From Halobellus limi (lineage in GTDB: Archaea > Halobacteriota > Halobacteria > Halobacteriales > Haloferacaceae): DNA of 64,000 nucleotides. Both the position numbers and the translations under genes were made by a program. Positions 27,562 to 35,892 of this stretch are shown here, in pieces. The notes under the pieces were generated by a model. That model worked only from the letters and a program-made list of their open reading frames with translations. It did no database searches and had not been told where the DNA came from. Numbering within the stretch: position 1 is the stretch's first letter; each line of letters starts with the position of its first letter. The stretch is from NCBI RefSeq assembly GCF_004799685.1, contig NZ_CP031311.1:496001-560000 (forward strand). Reading direction: 5' to 3'.

Positions 27562-27688
27562 AGGGGTATATAAGCGATTCAGCGCATATATACGTTGTGC
27601 CGTCCGTTCGCCGGCGACACCGCTCAGTCGGGCGATTCTCGCGACCGTCCCGAAAGCCGTTAGCCGACGCGTCGACTACGACCCGCCG

Positions 27689-28966
27689 ATGACGATCATC
27701 GGCCTCGACGACACCGACTCCCGCGAGCGGGGGATGTGTACGACGTATCTCGCGACGCGGCTGGCCGAGGCCGTCGAGGTGGAAGGTGGAACGGTCGACC
27801 GACGGCTCCTGATCCGGCTCAACCCCGCGGTCGAACACAAGACCCGCGGCAACGCCGCGCTCGCGGTCCACACCGACCTCGACCCGGCGCGGGCGCTCGA
27901 ACTCGCCGTCGCCGAACTGGAACCCCTCGCAGAGGTCGAGGACCCCCGGACGAGCCCCGGCGTCGTCGTCGCCGACGACGAACCCGCGGACGTTCCCGAC
28001 GCGATCGCCGACTTCACCGGACGGGCGATCCGCGACCTCCTCGAACCGGCCGAGGCGCTCGAACTCCTCGAGGACGCGGGCTATCGCCACCGCGGGTGGG
28101 CCGGCGGCCGCGGCCGGATCGGGGCGCTCGCCGCCGTCGGCGCGTGGACCGCCCTCGACGAGTGGACCTACGAGCACATCGCCTACCGGGCGTTCGACCG
28201 CTGCGGGACGCCCCGAGACGTCGACGAGGGATCCGTCTTCGAGGCCGCAGAACGGGCCTATCCCGTCGCCTGGGACACCGTCGACCGCGTCGAGAGACAG
28301 GCCGTCTGCGTCCCGAACGCGCCCGGGCCGATCCTCTACGGCATCCGCGGCGACGACGCCGGCGTCGTCTCGGCCCTGGCCGGTCGAATCGAGAGCGAGC
28401 CCGTCGAGCGGGCGGCGACCTTCCTGACGAACCAGGGGACGGACGTTCACCTGCGCGAGGGCGCGCTGGGTGACCTCCGCGACGGCCGCGCCTACCGCGT
28501 CGACGGCACCGTCGCGAGCGACCCCGAGACGCGCCGCGGCGGCCACGTCTTCTTCGAACTCGCCGACTCGGACGGGGGCGACGCTCGCATCGACTGCGTC
28601 GCCTTCGAGCCGACGAAGCGCTTCCGCGACCGCGTCCGGTCGCTCCGCGCAGGCGACGAACTCACCGTCTGCGGCGAGGTGGGAGGCGGCACGCTCAAAC
28701 TGGAGAAGTTCGCCGTCCGGTCGCTGCGGCGGACCGAGGAGGCGAATCCCACCTGCCCGGCGTGCGGCCGCTCGATGGCGAGCGCCGGTCGCGAGCAGGG
28801 CTACCGCTGTCGCGACTGCGGGACGTCGCGGTCGGATCCCGCGACCGTCGACCTCGACCGCGACCTCGACGTCGGCTGGTACGAAGTGCCGCCCTGCGCC
28901 CGCCGACACGTCGCGAAACCGCTGGTTCGGGGCGGCTTCGACGCGCCGGTCCACCCCGAGCGGTGA
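27689..28966 (+). CDS. tiaS: tRNA(Ile2) 2-agmatinylcytidine synthetase
   Basis: A 425-residue enzyme that couples ATP hydrolysis to attachment of agmatine onto C34 of tRNA-Ile2, allowing AUA decoding. N-terminal IGLDDTDSRERGMCTTYLA is the TiaS catalytic start, with HKTRGNAALAV and RGWAGGRGRIGALAAVGAW further on. An OB-fold-like segment and a zinc ribbon CPACG...CRDCG (about 353-375) follow. Agmatine would come from the arginine decarboxylase at 2353-2823. Start ATG 27689. Confidence 0.94.
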   Translation: MTIIGLDDTDSRERGMCTTYLATRLAEAVEVEGGTVDRRLLIRLNPAVEHKTRGNAALAVHTDLDPARALELAVAELEPLAEVEDPRTSPGVVVADDEPADVPDAIADFTGRAIRDLLEPAEALELLEDAGYRHRGWAGGRGRIGALAAVGAWTALDEWTYEHIAYRAFDRCGTPRDVDEGSVFEAAERAYPVAWDTVDRVERQAVCVPNAPGPILYGIRGDDAGVVSALAGRIESEPVERAATFLTNQGTDVHLREGALGDLRDGRAYRVDGTVASDPETRRGGHVFFELADSDGGDARIDCVAFEPTKRFRDRVRSLRAGDELTVCGEVGGGTLKLEKFAVRSLRRTEEANPTCPACGRSMASAGREQGYRCRDCGTSRSDPATVDLDRDLDVGWYEVPPCARRHVAKPLVRGGFDAPVHPER

Positions 28967-29004
28967 GTGCGGGTCGTTCGCGAGCGCGAACGTCAACGGC
29001 CCGC

Positions 29005-29457
29005 TCACGCCTCGACGACCAGGATATCCGTGTTCGCCCGGCGGTCGACGTACTGGCTCCCGGACGGCGGCTTCACGTCGACGACGAGGGTCCCGGTCTC
29101 CTGGTTCGCTCGCGTGTCGACGTCGACGGTGACGCTCGCGACCCCGTTGGCGTCCGACTTCGCCGTCACGACGCCCTCCATCTCGGCGCTGCCGTCCTTG
29201 ACGATCACCGTCGCCCCCTCGACGCCGTCGCCGTCGTCGTCGACGACAACGAGTTCGAGTTCCCGCTCGCCGGGCTCGACCACGTCGGGCGTCGGGCGGA
29301 CGTCGAGTTCCGAGACGGCGAGCCCCTGTACCCCCGAGAGCATGTTCAGCATCACGCTCATCGTGGCGACGCCCACCACGAGGGCGATCACGAGTCTGAT
29401 CGGCAGTCCTTCTATCGCGCGGTCGTCGCCGGCGAACCGTTCGAGTTCGTCGAACAT
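29005..29457 (-). CDS. Single-pass membrane protein with Ig-like external domain (pilin-like N-terminus)
   Basis: A 150-residue protein. Residues 12-42 (RAIEGLPIRLVIALVVGVAT and on) form one hydrophobic helix with a charged, pilin-like lead. The rest is a probable Ig-like beta sandwich with VVDDDGDGVEGATVIVKDG resembling carboxypeptidase regulatory or CARDB-type repeats. No catalytic residues. It may be a minor pilin or an envelope adhesin. It is convergent with tiaS and divergent from the HerA-like gene. Confidence 0.65.
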   Translation of the reverse strand: MFDELERFAGDDRAIEGLPIRLVIALVVGVATMSVMLNMLSGVQGLAVSELDVRPTPDVVEPGERELELVVVDDDGDGVEGATVIVKDGSAEMEGVVTAKSDANGVASVTVDVDTRANQETGTLVVDVKPPSGSQYVDRRANTDILVVEA

Positions 29458-29532
29458 ACCGCCCGTGGTCCCGTCTCCGTATATAAACGCTCGGCCGAGG
29501 GTTCAAGTCGGAAGGCGGGTCCACTCCCGCCG

Positions 29533-30696
29533 ATGCACACCGAAGTCCTCGGCCGATCCGCCGACGAGACGAACGCCGACGGGACGACCGCCGGCGAGAC
29601 GAGTACTGCACCCGTCACGGCCGTCCCCGACGCTCGGGGGGCCTTCGCCGGCACGTTCGGCCACCACCGCGCCCGAGACGGGAGCCGCGGCGCCCCCGTT
29701 GGGATCGATCTCGACCGCCCGCACGCCGCGCTCGTGGTCGGCAAGCGCGGCTACGGGAAATCGTACACGCTCGGCGTCCTGATCGAGGAGGCCGCGCGGA
29801 CGCCCGGCGTCGCGCCCGTCGTGATCGATCCGATGGGCGTCTTTCGCGGACTCCTCGGGGACGCCACGGGCGATCCCGTTCCGGCGCGCGTGATCGACGA
29901 CCCGACGATCCGTGCCGACGCCGTCCCGCCGGCACGGTGGCCCGCGCTCGTCGGTGCCGATCCCGACGGTTCCGCCGGCGCGCTCGTCTGGCACGCGGCG
30001 GGGGCGGCGGCGACGCTCGACGGGATGCGCGATATCGTCGCCGATTCCGACGCCGGCGACGAGGTCCGGCGAGCGGCGGCCAACCGCCTTCGACGCGCCG
30101 CTTCCTGGAGGATCTTCGACCCGGCGGGTCTCGACGCCAGCGCCCTCGCCGACGGCGCGGCGACCGTCCTCGACTGCTCGCGGCTCGACGACGCCCCGTC
30201 GAATGCCGTCGCCGCGGGGGTCGCGGCCGCGCTGTACGACGCCCGCGTCGGCCGAGCATCCGCCGAGGAGGGCGGCTCACCGGCCGTCGACCGACTACCG
30301 TGGCTCTTCGTCGACGAGGCGCACGTCTTCTTCGAGGGCGTCGCGAGCGTGCCGCTCCGGACGATCCTCACCCGGGGCCGCGCGCCCGGCGTCTCGCTCG
30401 TCGCCGCGACGCAGCGCCCGAGCGCGCTCCCCGAGGTCGCCGTCTCCCAGTCGGACCTCCGGATCGTCCACCGACTCACCGCCGGCTCCGACGTCCGCGC
30501 GCTCGCGGCTGCCGACCCGTCGTACGTCGACGCCGACCTCGTCGACTCGATGCCGACCGCCCCGGGGGAGGCGCTCGTCGTCGACGACACTGCGGAGGCG
30601 ACCCGGACAGTGGCCGTTCGCAGGCGGGACACGCCCCACGGCGGATCGAGTCCCCGGGCCTCGGCCGCGGCGCGCGCCATCGAAACTGATGAGTGA
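29533..30696 (+). CDS. HerA/FtsK-type ATPase (DUF87-like)
   Basis: A 387-residue P-loop ATPase with Walker A GKRGYGKS (70-77), Walker B LFVDEAH (about 257-263) and the TRGRAPGVSLVAATQRPSAL motif after it, typical of HerA-like translocases. The protein lacks the long N-terminal HAS-barrel of true HerA. Ala-rich, with a low-complexity start. The DNA target and partner nuclease are not visible. It ends 21 bases before the first crcB gene. Confidence 0.85.
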   Translation: MHTEVLGRSADETNADGTTAGETSTAPVTAVPDARGAFAGTFGHHRARDGSRGAPVGIDLDRPHAALVVGKRGYGKSYTLGVLIEEAARTPGVAPVVIDPMGVFRGLLGDATGDPVPARVIDDPTIRADAVPPARWPALVGADPDGSAGALVWHAAGAAATLDGMRDIVADSDAGDEVRRAAANRLRRAASWRIFDPAGLDASALADGAATVLDCSRLDDAPSNAVAAGVAAALYDARVGRASAEEGGSPAVDRLPWLFVDEAHVFFEGVASVPLRTILTRGRAPGVSLVAATQRPSALPEVAVSQSDLRIVHRLTAGSDVRALAAADPSYVDADLVDSMPTAPGEALVVDDTAEATRTVAVRRRDTPHGGSSPRASAAARAIETDE

Positions 30697-30717
30697 ACGC
30701 TCGCGGGAGTGTCTGCG

Positions 30718-31059
30718 ATGGCAGACCGTCTCGTTCCGGTGCTCGTCGCGCTCGGCGGATTCCTGGGCGCGACGTCGCGGTATCTCCTCGGAACGGTCGT
30801 CGCCGGGGCGGGGGGAACGCTCCTCGCCAACGTCCTCGGGAGCCTCGCGCTGGCGCTCGCGGTCGGTCTCGTCCGATCCACCCGACTCCGGTTCTTCCTC
30901 GCGACCGGCCTCCTCTCCTCCTTTACGACCTACAGCACCTTCGCCGTCGAGACGGCCACGCTCGGACCGACGCTCGGCGCCGCGAACGTCGCCGCCAACT
31001 ACGCGCTCGGGTTCGCCGCCACGCTCTTGGGACTGCTCGTGGGGAGGCGGTGGTCGTGA
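30718..31059 (+). CDS. crcB1: Fluoride channel CrcB/Fluc, first subunit
   Basis: A 113-residue, four-helix membrane protein. Fluc signatures are present: GGFLGATSRYLLG, the NVLGSLALA helix-break region, and SSFTTYSTFAVE with the phenylalanine/serine polar track. Two tandem CrcB genes usually form a heterodimer of opposite topology that passes fluoride out of the cell. Its stop overlaps the start of the second gene (TGATG). Confidence 0.92.
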   Translation: MADRLVPVLVALGGFLGATSRYLLGTVVAGAGGTLLANVLGSLALALAVGLVRSTRLRFFLATGLLSSFTTYSTFAVETATLGPTLGAANVAANYALGFAATLLGLLVGRRWS

Positions 31060-31433
31060 TGGGCGGTGTCGCGGACCTTCTCGGTACGCTCCCGACGGCC
31101 CTGCTCGTCGGCCTCGGCGGCGCACTCGGCGCGCTCGCTCGATACGCCGTCGACGTCGCGCTCGACGGGGGCCGACGGAGCACCTTCGCCGTCAACGCCG
31201 TCGGCAGCCTCGCCCTCGGTGCGCTCGTCGCGGCCTCGCCCACGGACGGGACGCTCGCGCTCCTCGGAACCGGGTTCTGCGGGGCGTTCACGACCTTCTC
31301 GTCGTTCGCCGTTAACGTCGTCCGGGCGGCCGACGCGGGCCAGTTCCGACTCGCCGTCGCCGACGCCCTCGGGACGCTGGCGGCGGCGCTTCTCGGTGTC
31401 GGGATCGGCGTTTGGCTCGGCGGCCTTTGGTAG
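31059..31433 (+). CDS. crcB2: Fluoride channel CrcB/Fluc, second subunit
   Basis: A 124-residue paralog with GGALGALARYAVD, NAVGSLALGALV and CGAFTTFSSFAVN. It starts within the stop of crcB1, so translation is coupled and an equal ratio is expected. I see no fluoride riboswitch ahead of the pair. Confidence 0.92.
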   Translation: MGGVADLLGTLPTALLVGLGGALGALARYAVDVALDGGRRSTFAVNAVGSLALGALVAASPTDGTLALLGTGFCGAFTTFSSFAVNVVRAADAGQFRLAVADALGTLAAALLGVGIGVWLGGLW

Positions 31434-31495
31434 GGATGGAAAGGGGCTTCCGAGTTGTTCGCGTGCCGCTCTGCGTCGGAGACACTCGGTCAAAA

Positions 31496-31523
31496 TCGGA
31501 CCGGCGGGATTCGAACCTCGGTC
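31496..31523 (-). other. tRNA 3'-end-like fragment
   Basis: On the minus strand the sequence GACCGAGGTTCGAATCCCGC plus CGGTCCGA resembles a T-loop (GGTTCGAATC) and acceptor 3' strand, but the T-stem does not pair and no 5' part exists. A second GTATTCGAATC lies nearby (31547-31557). It may be a decayed attachment site beside the tRNA array. Confidence 0.4.
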
Positions 31524-31565
31524 GTTCCGCTTCGCTCCACTCCCTGATTCGAATACCTTGGTAAT

Positions 31566-31630
31566 CGCTTTGCCGACGCGGGACTCACTCGTCGCTTCGC
31601 TCCTCGTTCGTGTTCGCGTCGGCAAAAAGC
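31566..31630 (-). terminator. Inverted-repeat terminator after the tRNA-Asp array
   Basis: Directly after the last tRNA-Asp (minus strand) comes CTTTTTGCCGACGCG, matched about 50 bases on by CGCGTCGGCAAAGCG. The T5 run next to the RNA 3' end, closed by TTTTTGCC/GGCAAA arms, parallels the 3'-end repeat elements found after protein genes. Confidence 0.6.
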
Positions 31631-31702
31631 GCCCGAGGCGGGATTTGAACCCGCGTCACGACCGTGACAGGGTCGTATGATGGGCCACTACACCACCCGG
31701 GC
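31630..31702 (-). tRNA. tRNA-Asp (GTC), copy 3 in transcription order
   Basis: A 73-nt cloverleaf on the minus strand: acceptor GCCCGGG/CTCGGGC with a G-U pair, anticodon arm CGACC-CTGTCAC-GGTCG giving anticodon GTC, T-arm GCGGGTTCAAATCCCGC, discriminator G as expected for Asp. CCA is not encoded. Confidence 0.95.
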
Positions 31703-31724
31703 ACACATCGGAGCAAAACCAAAG

Positions 31725-31797
31725 CGCCCGAGGCGGGATTTGAACCCGCGTCACGACCGTGACAGGGTCGTATGATGGGCCACTACACCACCCGGGC
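31725..31797 (-). tRNA. tRNA-Asp (GTC), copy 2
   Basis: Identical in sequence to the neighbouring copies, offset by exactly 95 bases. The 22-base spacers are also identical, which points to recent tandem duplication. Confidence 0.95.
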
Positions 31798-31819
31798 ACA
31801 CATCGGAGCAAAACCAAAG

Positions 31820-31892
31820 CGCCCGAGGCGGGATTTGAACCCGCGTCACGACCGTGACAGGGTCGTATGATGGGCCACTACACCACCCGGGC
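31820..31892 (-). tRNA. tRNA-Asp (GTC), copy 1 (promoter-proximal)
   Basis: Same 73-nt sequence as the other two copies. The likely promoter (TAAGTCTTAATTAGA, 31920-31934 on the minus strand) lies 28-42 bases upstream of its 5' end. All three could be made from one transcript. Confidence 0.95.
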
Positions 31893-31919
31893 TTGCTCCA
31901 CTTCCTCGTAACCCGGTAG

Positions 31920-31934
31920 TCTAATTAAGACTTA
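31920..31934 (-). promoter_or_regulatory. Promoter of the tRNA-Asp array
   Basis: Minus-strand TAAGTCTTAATTAGA gives an AT-rich TATA box centred about 35 bases before the first tRNA, in an otherwise GC-rich gap. Confidence 0.55.
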
Positions 31935-32148
31935 TCATCTGACGGCGGCGTGGGAGCGGTCACCGAAGACGCGCCGTGACGCCGTGGCCGTCACACGAGC
32001 GGCGTGTCCTCGGACGTGCCGGTTGGCGGCCCACCGAAACCGCGTCGACGTGACAGCGGAAACGACGTGACAGAACAGCGACAGAACGGGAAAATCGGCC
32101 GAAGAGGTCGTTTCCGGACCCGAGGCGGTCGAGGATCGAGAGATCCGG

Positions 32149-32832
32149 TCAGTCGTCCGCGGGTGCGGCGGCGGCCGCCTCCGCGGCCTCCTTCTCTTCT
32201 TTCTCCTCTTCTTCTTTCTTGTTCTTGATCTTCTTCAGGCGGAAGATCTCCTCGCGTTCCTGCTCTTCGAGCTTCTGCTCGATGTACTCCTTGTTCTCGT
32301 TGAGTTCGGGGAGCAGTTTGAACTCTAGGGCGTTGACCCGCCGCTTGGTCGTCTCGATCTCCTTGAGCATCTTCTTCATCGCCGTCTCGACCTCCGCGGC
32401 GAGGATGATCGTCTCTAAGAGTTCCTCGTAGGCGTCGGCCGCCTCGTCGATCCGCGCCGAGGAGCCGAGCAGCCCGTACCCGCGCTGATCGAGGCTCTTT
32501 CTGACGCGCGAGGACTCGATCTGCGGGACGACGACGCCCATAATGTTCTTCGACTGGGTGGTGATCTCCGGGTGCTCTTTCAGCGCCGCGGCGGCCCCGC
32601 GGACGGCGACGTCGCCCTCCATCGCCCGCGCCATGTTGATCTTCTTCTGGGCGGTCTCGTAGTTCTCGTCGAGCTCCGAGCGGACGTCCTGCGCCTGGTC
32701 CAGGATGTCCATGAACTCCATAATGAGGCCGTCGCGCTTCTGTTCGAGCGTGTCGTGGCCCCGCTCGGACAGTTCGATGCGATCCTCGATCGCCATCAGG
32801 TTCTTCCGGGTCGGTTTGACGTCTTTGGCCAT
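32149..32832 (-). CDS. atpD: A-type ATP synthase subunit D
   Basis: A 227-residue central-stalk subunit: long coiled-coil helices at both ends ([20 protein letters not shown] and a C-terminal Lys/Glu helix) with a globular middle. It ends in a low-complexity [15 protein letters not shown] tail. In related haloarchaea atpD follows atpB. Here it lies 5 kb away, downstream of the rhodopsin cluster, and its ATG is only 36 bases after the brp stop. A TATA-like AAAGGTTAAC at about 32859-32868 could give it its own promoter. Confidence 0.95.
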   Translation of the reverse strand: MAKDVKPTRKNLMAIEDRIELSERGHDTLEQKRDGLIMEFMDILDQAQDVRSELDENYETAQKKINMARAMEGDVAVRGAAAALKEHPEITTQSKNIMGVVVPQIESSRVRKSLDQRGYGLLGSSARIDEAADAYEELLETIILAAEVETAMKKMLKEIETTKRRVNALEFKLLPELNENKEYIEQKLEEQEREEIFRLKKIKNKKEEEEKEEKEAAEAAAAAPADD

Positions 32833-32868
32833 CTTGTAGGTGGCTAGTGAACCGAGCCTGTTAACCTT

Positions 32869-34092
32869 TTACTGTTTATCCACGAGACGGGCGAGACCGG
32901 CGCTCTCTGCCCAGTCCATCCACGTCACGATCACCACGTGAGGAAGCGTCAGCACGGAGATGAAGACGAGGTACAGCGCCGCCGCTGATCGAAGGTCTGC
33001 CTGCGTTCCGATCCCGCCCGCGACGGTGACGTCTCCCACGACGACGATATCTCCCACGACGGCGATGGCGAGCAGCAGCAGGACGGAGACGACCGTCAGC
33101 GGGAGCGCGTCTCTCCCCGTCCGCAGCAACGCCGGGAGGGGCCCTTCCTCGGCGAACGCCGTCCGAGCGGCCGGATCGACCGCGATCAGCCTGGCGATGT
33201 GGCGGATCGAGTGCCACACGCAGAAGTACACGCCGACGGCGAAGAGCGGCGGGACCAGGAGGAAGTACCCCCACAGCAGGACCGTCTCGCCCGCGTCGAG
33301 CAGCCAGACGCCGTCCCCGTCGCGGCGCCCTCCCGCGAGCAACGTCGCGACGGTCACCAGCGCGAACCCGCCGCCCAGCGCGCCTCGAACCGTCGGCGAC
33401 AGGAGCCACGCGGCGTCGAGTTCTGAGCCGAACAGCGCGACCCACGCCCCGACGACGACCCGGTACTCCTCCGGGTGGGCCAGAAGCGGCACCAGCATCG
33501 GGAGTCCGCCCCGGACGAGCACCGTCCCGGTCCGGACGCCGCGGCCGTCGAGGTGTCTCGCCCCGAGCGCGTCGAGCGCGTAGAGGTCGCCCTGTCCCCA
33601 GTGGAACCACGTCAGCGCGACGAACAGCGCCGCCGACGCGACCGGGAGGGTCCACCACAGCACCCCGTAGGCGCTCCCGAGGACGAGATACAGGAGGCCG
33701 ACCGCGAGGAGCCACGTCGCCGTGGGACGACGACCGGCGGCCCGCGCCGGTGCCAGGTGGTCGACGGCGCCGTGCGGCAGGCCGAAGACCGCCAGACTCA
33801 CCGCCAGCGGGCCGTAGCGGAGCCACCACGGCAGCGTCGGCAGTCCGGCGAGCGCGGACGCGACCGCCCAGGCGAGCGTGAGTCCGCCGAGGACGATCCA
33901 GGCCGGCCGGACGCCGACTCCCCGCATCACCGCGGCGGCGACCGAACTGCGGTCTCCCGGAACCTCGATGGCCCGTGACGGCGCCGGCCCGCCTTGACGG
34001 CGGTCGGTCGATTCGGTCGCGTGGCGTCCGGTCGGCTCGCTCGTACGGCGGTCAGTCGACTCGTTCGCGTGGTGCTCACTCGACTCGTTCAT
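32869..34092 (-). CDS. brp: Brp/Blh beta-carotene 15,15'-dioxygenase
   Basis: A 407-residue polytopic membrane enzyme that splits beta-carotene into two retinals, the chromophore of rhodopsins. Conserved histidines sit in GLPHGAVDHL (His107, His112), TWFHWGQGD, VWHSIRHIA and LPHVVIVTW. About eight transmembrane helices. The first 45 residues are a Glu/Ser/Thr/Arg low-complexity repeat (ESTDRR, TGRHATESTDRR) absent from most homologs I recall, so an internal start is possible. It starts four bases after the crtY stop, so the two are translationally linked. Confidence 0.92.
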   Translation of the reverse strand: MNESSEHHANESTDRRTSEPTGRHATESTDRRQGGPAPSRAIEVPGDRSSVAAAVMRGVGVRPAWIVLGGLTLAWAVASALAGLPTLPWWLRYGPLAVSLAVFGLPHGAVDHLAPARAAGRRPTATWLLAVGLLYLVLGSAYGVLWWTLPVASAALFVALTWFHWGQGDLYALDALGARHLDGRGVRTGTVLVRGGLPMLVPLLAHPEEYRVVVGAWVALFGSELDAAWLLSPTVRGALGGGFALVTVATLLAGGRRDGDGVWLLDAGETVLLWGYFLLVPPLFAVGVYFCVWHSIRHIARLIAVDPAARTAFAEEGPLPALLRTGRDALPLTVVSVLLLLAIAVVGDIVVVGDVTVAGGIGTQADLRSAAALYLVFISVLTLPHVVIVTWMDWAESAGLARLVDKQ

Positions 34093-34096
34093 AGTC

Positions 34097-34915
34097 TCAG
34101 TCGCCGCGATCGACCGTCGCCGCGGGTCTCGTCACCGATCGATCGTCGGCCGTCGAGTCCCCGTCGAACCGGGCCATCACCAGCCGGTAGAGGACGAGCC
34201 CCTGCACGACGAAGAGGTTCGTCACGAGGAAGAACGTCGCCTCCTCGATCGGGAGCCCGGCGACGGTGATCCCCGTGGTGTACTGCCCGGAGAGCACCCA
34301 GATGCCGTACTCGATGGCGACTCGATCGACGACACACAGATACAGCGTCGGGAGCAGCGTCCCGAGCGCGACCGTCCGCCGCCGCGCCCAGAGCTGCGGC
34401 GCGCCGACGAGCCACTGCAGCGCCAACACCGGCGCGGCCCACGCGAGTATCGCCCCGAGGTAAAACGTCCCGTCGGCGCCGAGCGACTGCCAGCCGACCA
34501 GACCGATCACCGCCGCGACCGCCAGCGCACCCGCTCGCCACGCGACGGGCCTCGAAGCCTCGGGCCACCCCGTCGGGAAGTCGAGGTGTGCGAGCCACAG
34601 CGCCGTGATCCACGGCTGTACCAGGATGAACAGGTACTCTTCGAGCGGCGCGTGTCCCAGCGTCAGGAGCGTCGTGCCGTCGCCGTACCACCACACGCCG
34701 CGGGCGATGAGGTAGTTGTCCCACGGGGTCGTGTACGCGATCGCGACGACGGTGATGACCGCCACCCCCGCCCAGTAGTTCCGCCACCCGTCGCCGAGAA
34801 CCGCTCTTTCCTCCGCGATCCGCGTCCGGCTCACGAACCCCGTCGCACACAGAAACAACACGGCGGGGAGCAGGAACGCGAGGTGGAACTGTAGGTACGT
34901 GAACTGGATGGTCAT
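34097..34915 (-). CDS. crtY: Lycopene beta-cyclase (CrtYcd type)
   Basis: A 272-residue membrane enzyme that cyclises lycopene to beta-carotene, the precursor of retinal. The two half-repeats of the archaeal/fungal type show as TPWDNYLI (about 63-70), PLEEYLF (90-96) and PIEEATFF (about 216). About seven transmembrane helices. I took the ATG of MTIQFTYLQF at 34915; the upstream extension is Arg/Thr-rich. It works directly before Brp in the same pathway. Confidence 0.92.
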   Translation of the reverse strand: MTIQFTYLQFHLAFLLPAVLFLCATGFVSRTRIAEERAVLGDGWRNYWAGVAVITVVAIAYTTPWDNYLIARGVWWYGDGTTLLTLGHAPLEEYLFILVQPWITALWLAHLDFPTGWPEASRPVAWRAGALAVAAVIGLVGWQSLGADGTFYLGAILAWAAPVLALQWLVGAPQLWARRRTVALGTLLPTLYLCVVDRVAIEYGIWVLSGQYTTGITVAGLPIEEATFFLVTNLFVVQGLVLYRLVMARFDGDSTADDRSVTRPAATVDRGD

Positions 34916-35058
34916 CGTTGTCTCCGCGGGGTCGCCCGGTTTCGTGGTCCGGGGGTTGGTGCCGGCGACTCGCCGGTGGCGTTCGTCGGTCGCGATCCGC
35001 ACTCTCCCGCTCTATTCGGGTCCGAGCCCTCCGGACAAAGGGGTTGCGGCCGAGACGG

Positions 35059-35805
35059 TCAGTCGGCCGGTTCAGGCTCGGGGCTCACCGAGCCGGCGGC
35101 GTCGAGCACCTCGCGGCTCGACAGCAGGATGATACCGAATCCGACCTTCGCGACCAGGTCCAACACCATGAAGCCGGCCGTCTCGACGTACAGCGGGACG
35201 AGCTGCAGTCCCTCGGTGCCGACGATCCACCAGACCGGGTAGATCAGCCAGACCACCACGATCAGCGTCCGGAGGGTGCTGAACGTCGACGCCGCGGAGC
35301 CGGACAGCTCACTCGCCTTCTCGTCGAGGGAGCCGTACAGCATGTACAGCAGGACGAGCAGGAAGCCCGTCGAGACGCCCCACCAGACCAGTCGCCGCGC
35401 CCCCTCCGAGAGCACGCCGGGCCCGGCCGAGAGCGTGGCGACGACGCCCGTCCCGATCATCAGCATGTCGAGCCCGACGAGCGAGGACAGCTCGTTTCTG
35501 TTCGCCCCGACGAGGAGGCCGAGGTCGATGAGCAGAAGCGGCGTGGTGAAGAACCAGTCGGTGTACCTGGCCCAGTAGATGGGCAGTTCCTCGCCCCCGA
35601 CCGTCACCATCGTCAGTCCGAACCCGAGCGCCATCGCGAGGTAGTTGACGAACGCGATGGCGGTGATGAATATCGTGACGATGTAGAACTCCTGTCTGCG
35701 CCTGTCCGTCTCGCCCCAGCCCCTGGCGATGAAGTACAGCATCCCCAGGAACATTCCGAGTGTGCCGATCCAGAGCCATATTCCTTCGCTGCCTGGTTGT
35801 GGCAT
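35059..35805 (-). CDS. bop: Bacteriorhodopsin, light-driven proton pump
   Basis: A 248-residue seven-helix retinal protein. Helix C reads [19 protein letters not shown]: Arg80, Asp83 (proton acceptor, D85 in H. salinarum), Thr87 and Asp94 (donor, D96). Helix G has Asp216 and the retinal Schiff-base Lys220 ([10 protein letters not shown]). The release-group glutamates are Glu198 and Glu208. All residues of an outward proton pump are intact, so it is neither a halorhodopsin nor a sensory rhodopsin. Start at [10 protein letters not shown]. The promoter at 35834-35864 has a UAS-like site. Confidence 0.97.
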   Translation of the reverse strand: MPQPGSEGIWLWIGTLGMFLGMLYFIARGWGETDRRRQEFYIVTIFITAIAFVNYLAMALGFGLTMVTVGGEELPIYWARYTDWFFTTPLLLIDLGLLVGANRNELSSLVGLDMLMIGTGVVATLSAGPGVLSEGARRLVWWGVSTGFLLVLLYMLYGSLDEKASELSGSAASTFSTLRTLIVVVWLIYPVWWIVGTEGLQLVPLYVETAGFMVLDLVAKVGFGIILLSSREVLDAAGSVSPEPEPAD

Positions 35806-35833
35806 AGTACGTTCTACAGTACGAGGGGAAACG

Positions 35834-35864
35834 TGGTAAGCGACGTACACAACTAGTTTGGGTC
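35834..35864 (-). promoter_or_regulatory. bop promoter: UAS-like palindrome and TATA-like box
   Basis: On the minus strand ACCCAAACTAGTTGTG (35849-35864) resembles the Halobacterium bop upstream activator sequence around the ACTAGTT core. TTACCAC (35833-35839) matches its unusual TTACACA-type TATA. Distances to the ATG (about 44-59 and 28-34 bases) agree with that promoter. Bat, encoded just upstream, is the expected activator. Confidence 0.6.
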
Positions 35865-35892
35865 GCGACCCCGTCCCGCGGTTCTGTGACGC

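Larger units (their letters stand above)
31630..31892 (-). repeat. 95-bp tandem repeat carrying the tRNA-Asp genes
   Basis: The unit is tRNA-Asp plus the 22-base spacer; three tRNA copies and two spacers are identical at every base I compared. Confidence 0.9.

Noticed and set aside
26786-29611. 941-residue minus-strand frame over tiaS and the HTH gene
   Set aside because: Spans and opposes well-supported genes; Arg/Gly/Asp-rich as expected for a shadow frame.
30697-30717. Fluoride riboswitch before crcB1
   Set aside because: Only 21 bases separate crcB1 from the upstream gene, too short for the known fold.
31066-31680. 204-residue frame crossing crcB2 into the tRNA array
   Set aside because: Out of frame with crcB2 and its end is translated tRNA (GPAGFEPRSF and RPRRDLNPRH), a known source of false ORFs.
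32004-32228. 74-residue plus-strand frame between the tRNA array and atpD
   Set aside because: Overlaps the 3' end of atpD antisense, Arg/Pro-rich, no promoter or homology that I recognise.
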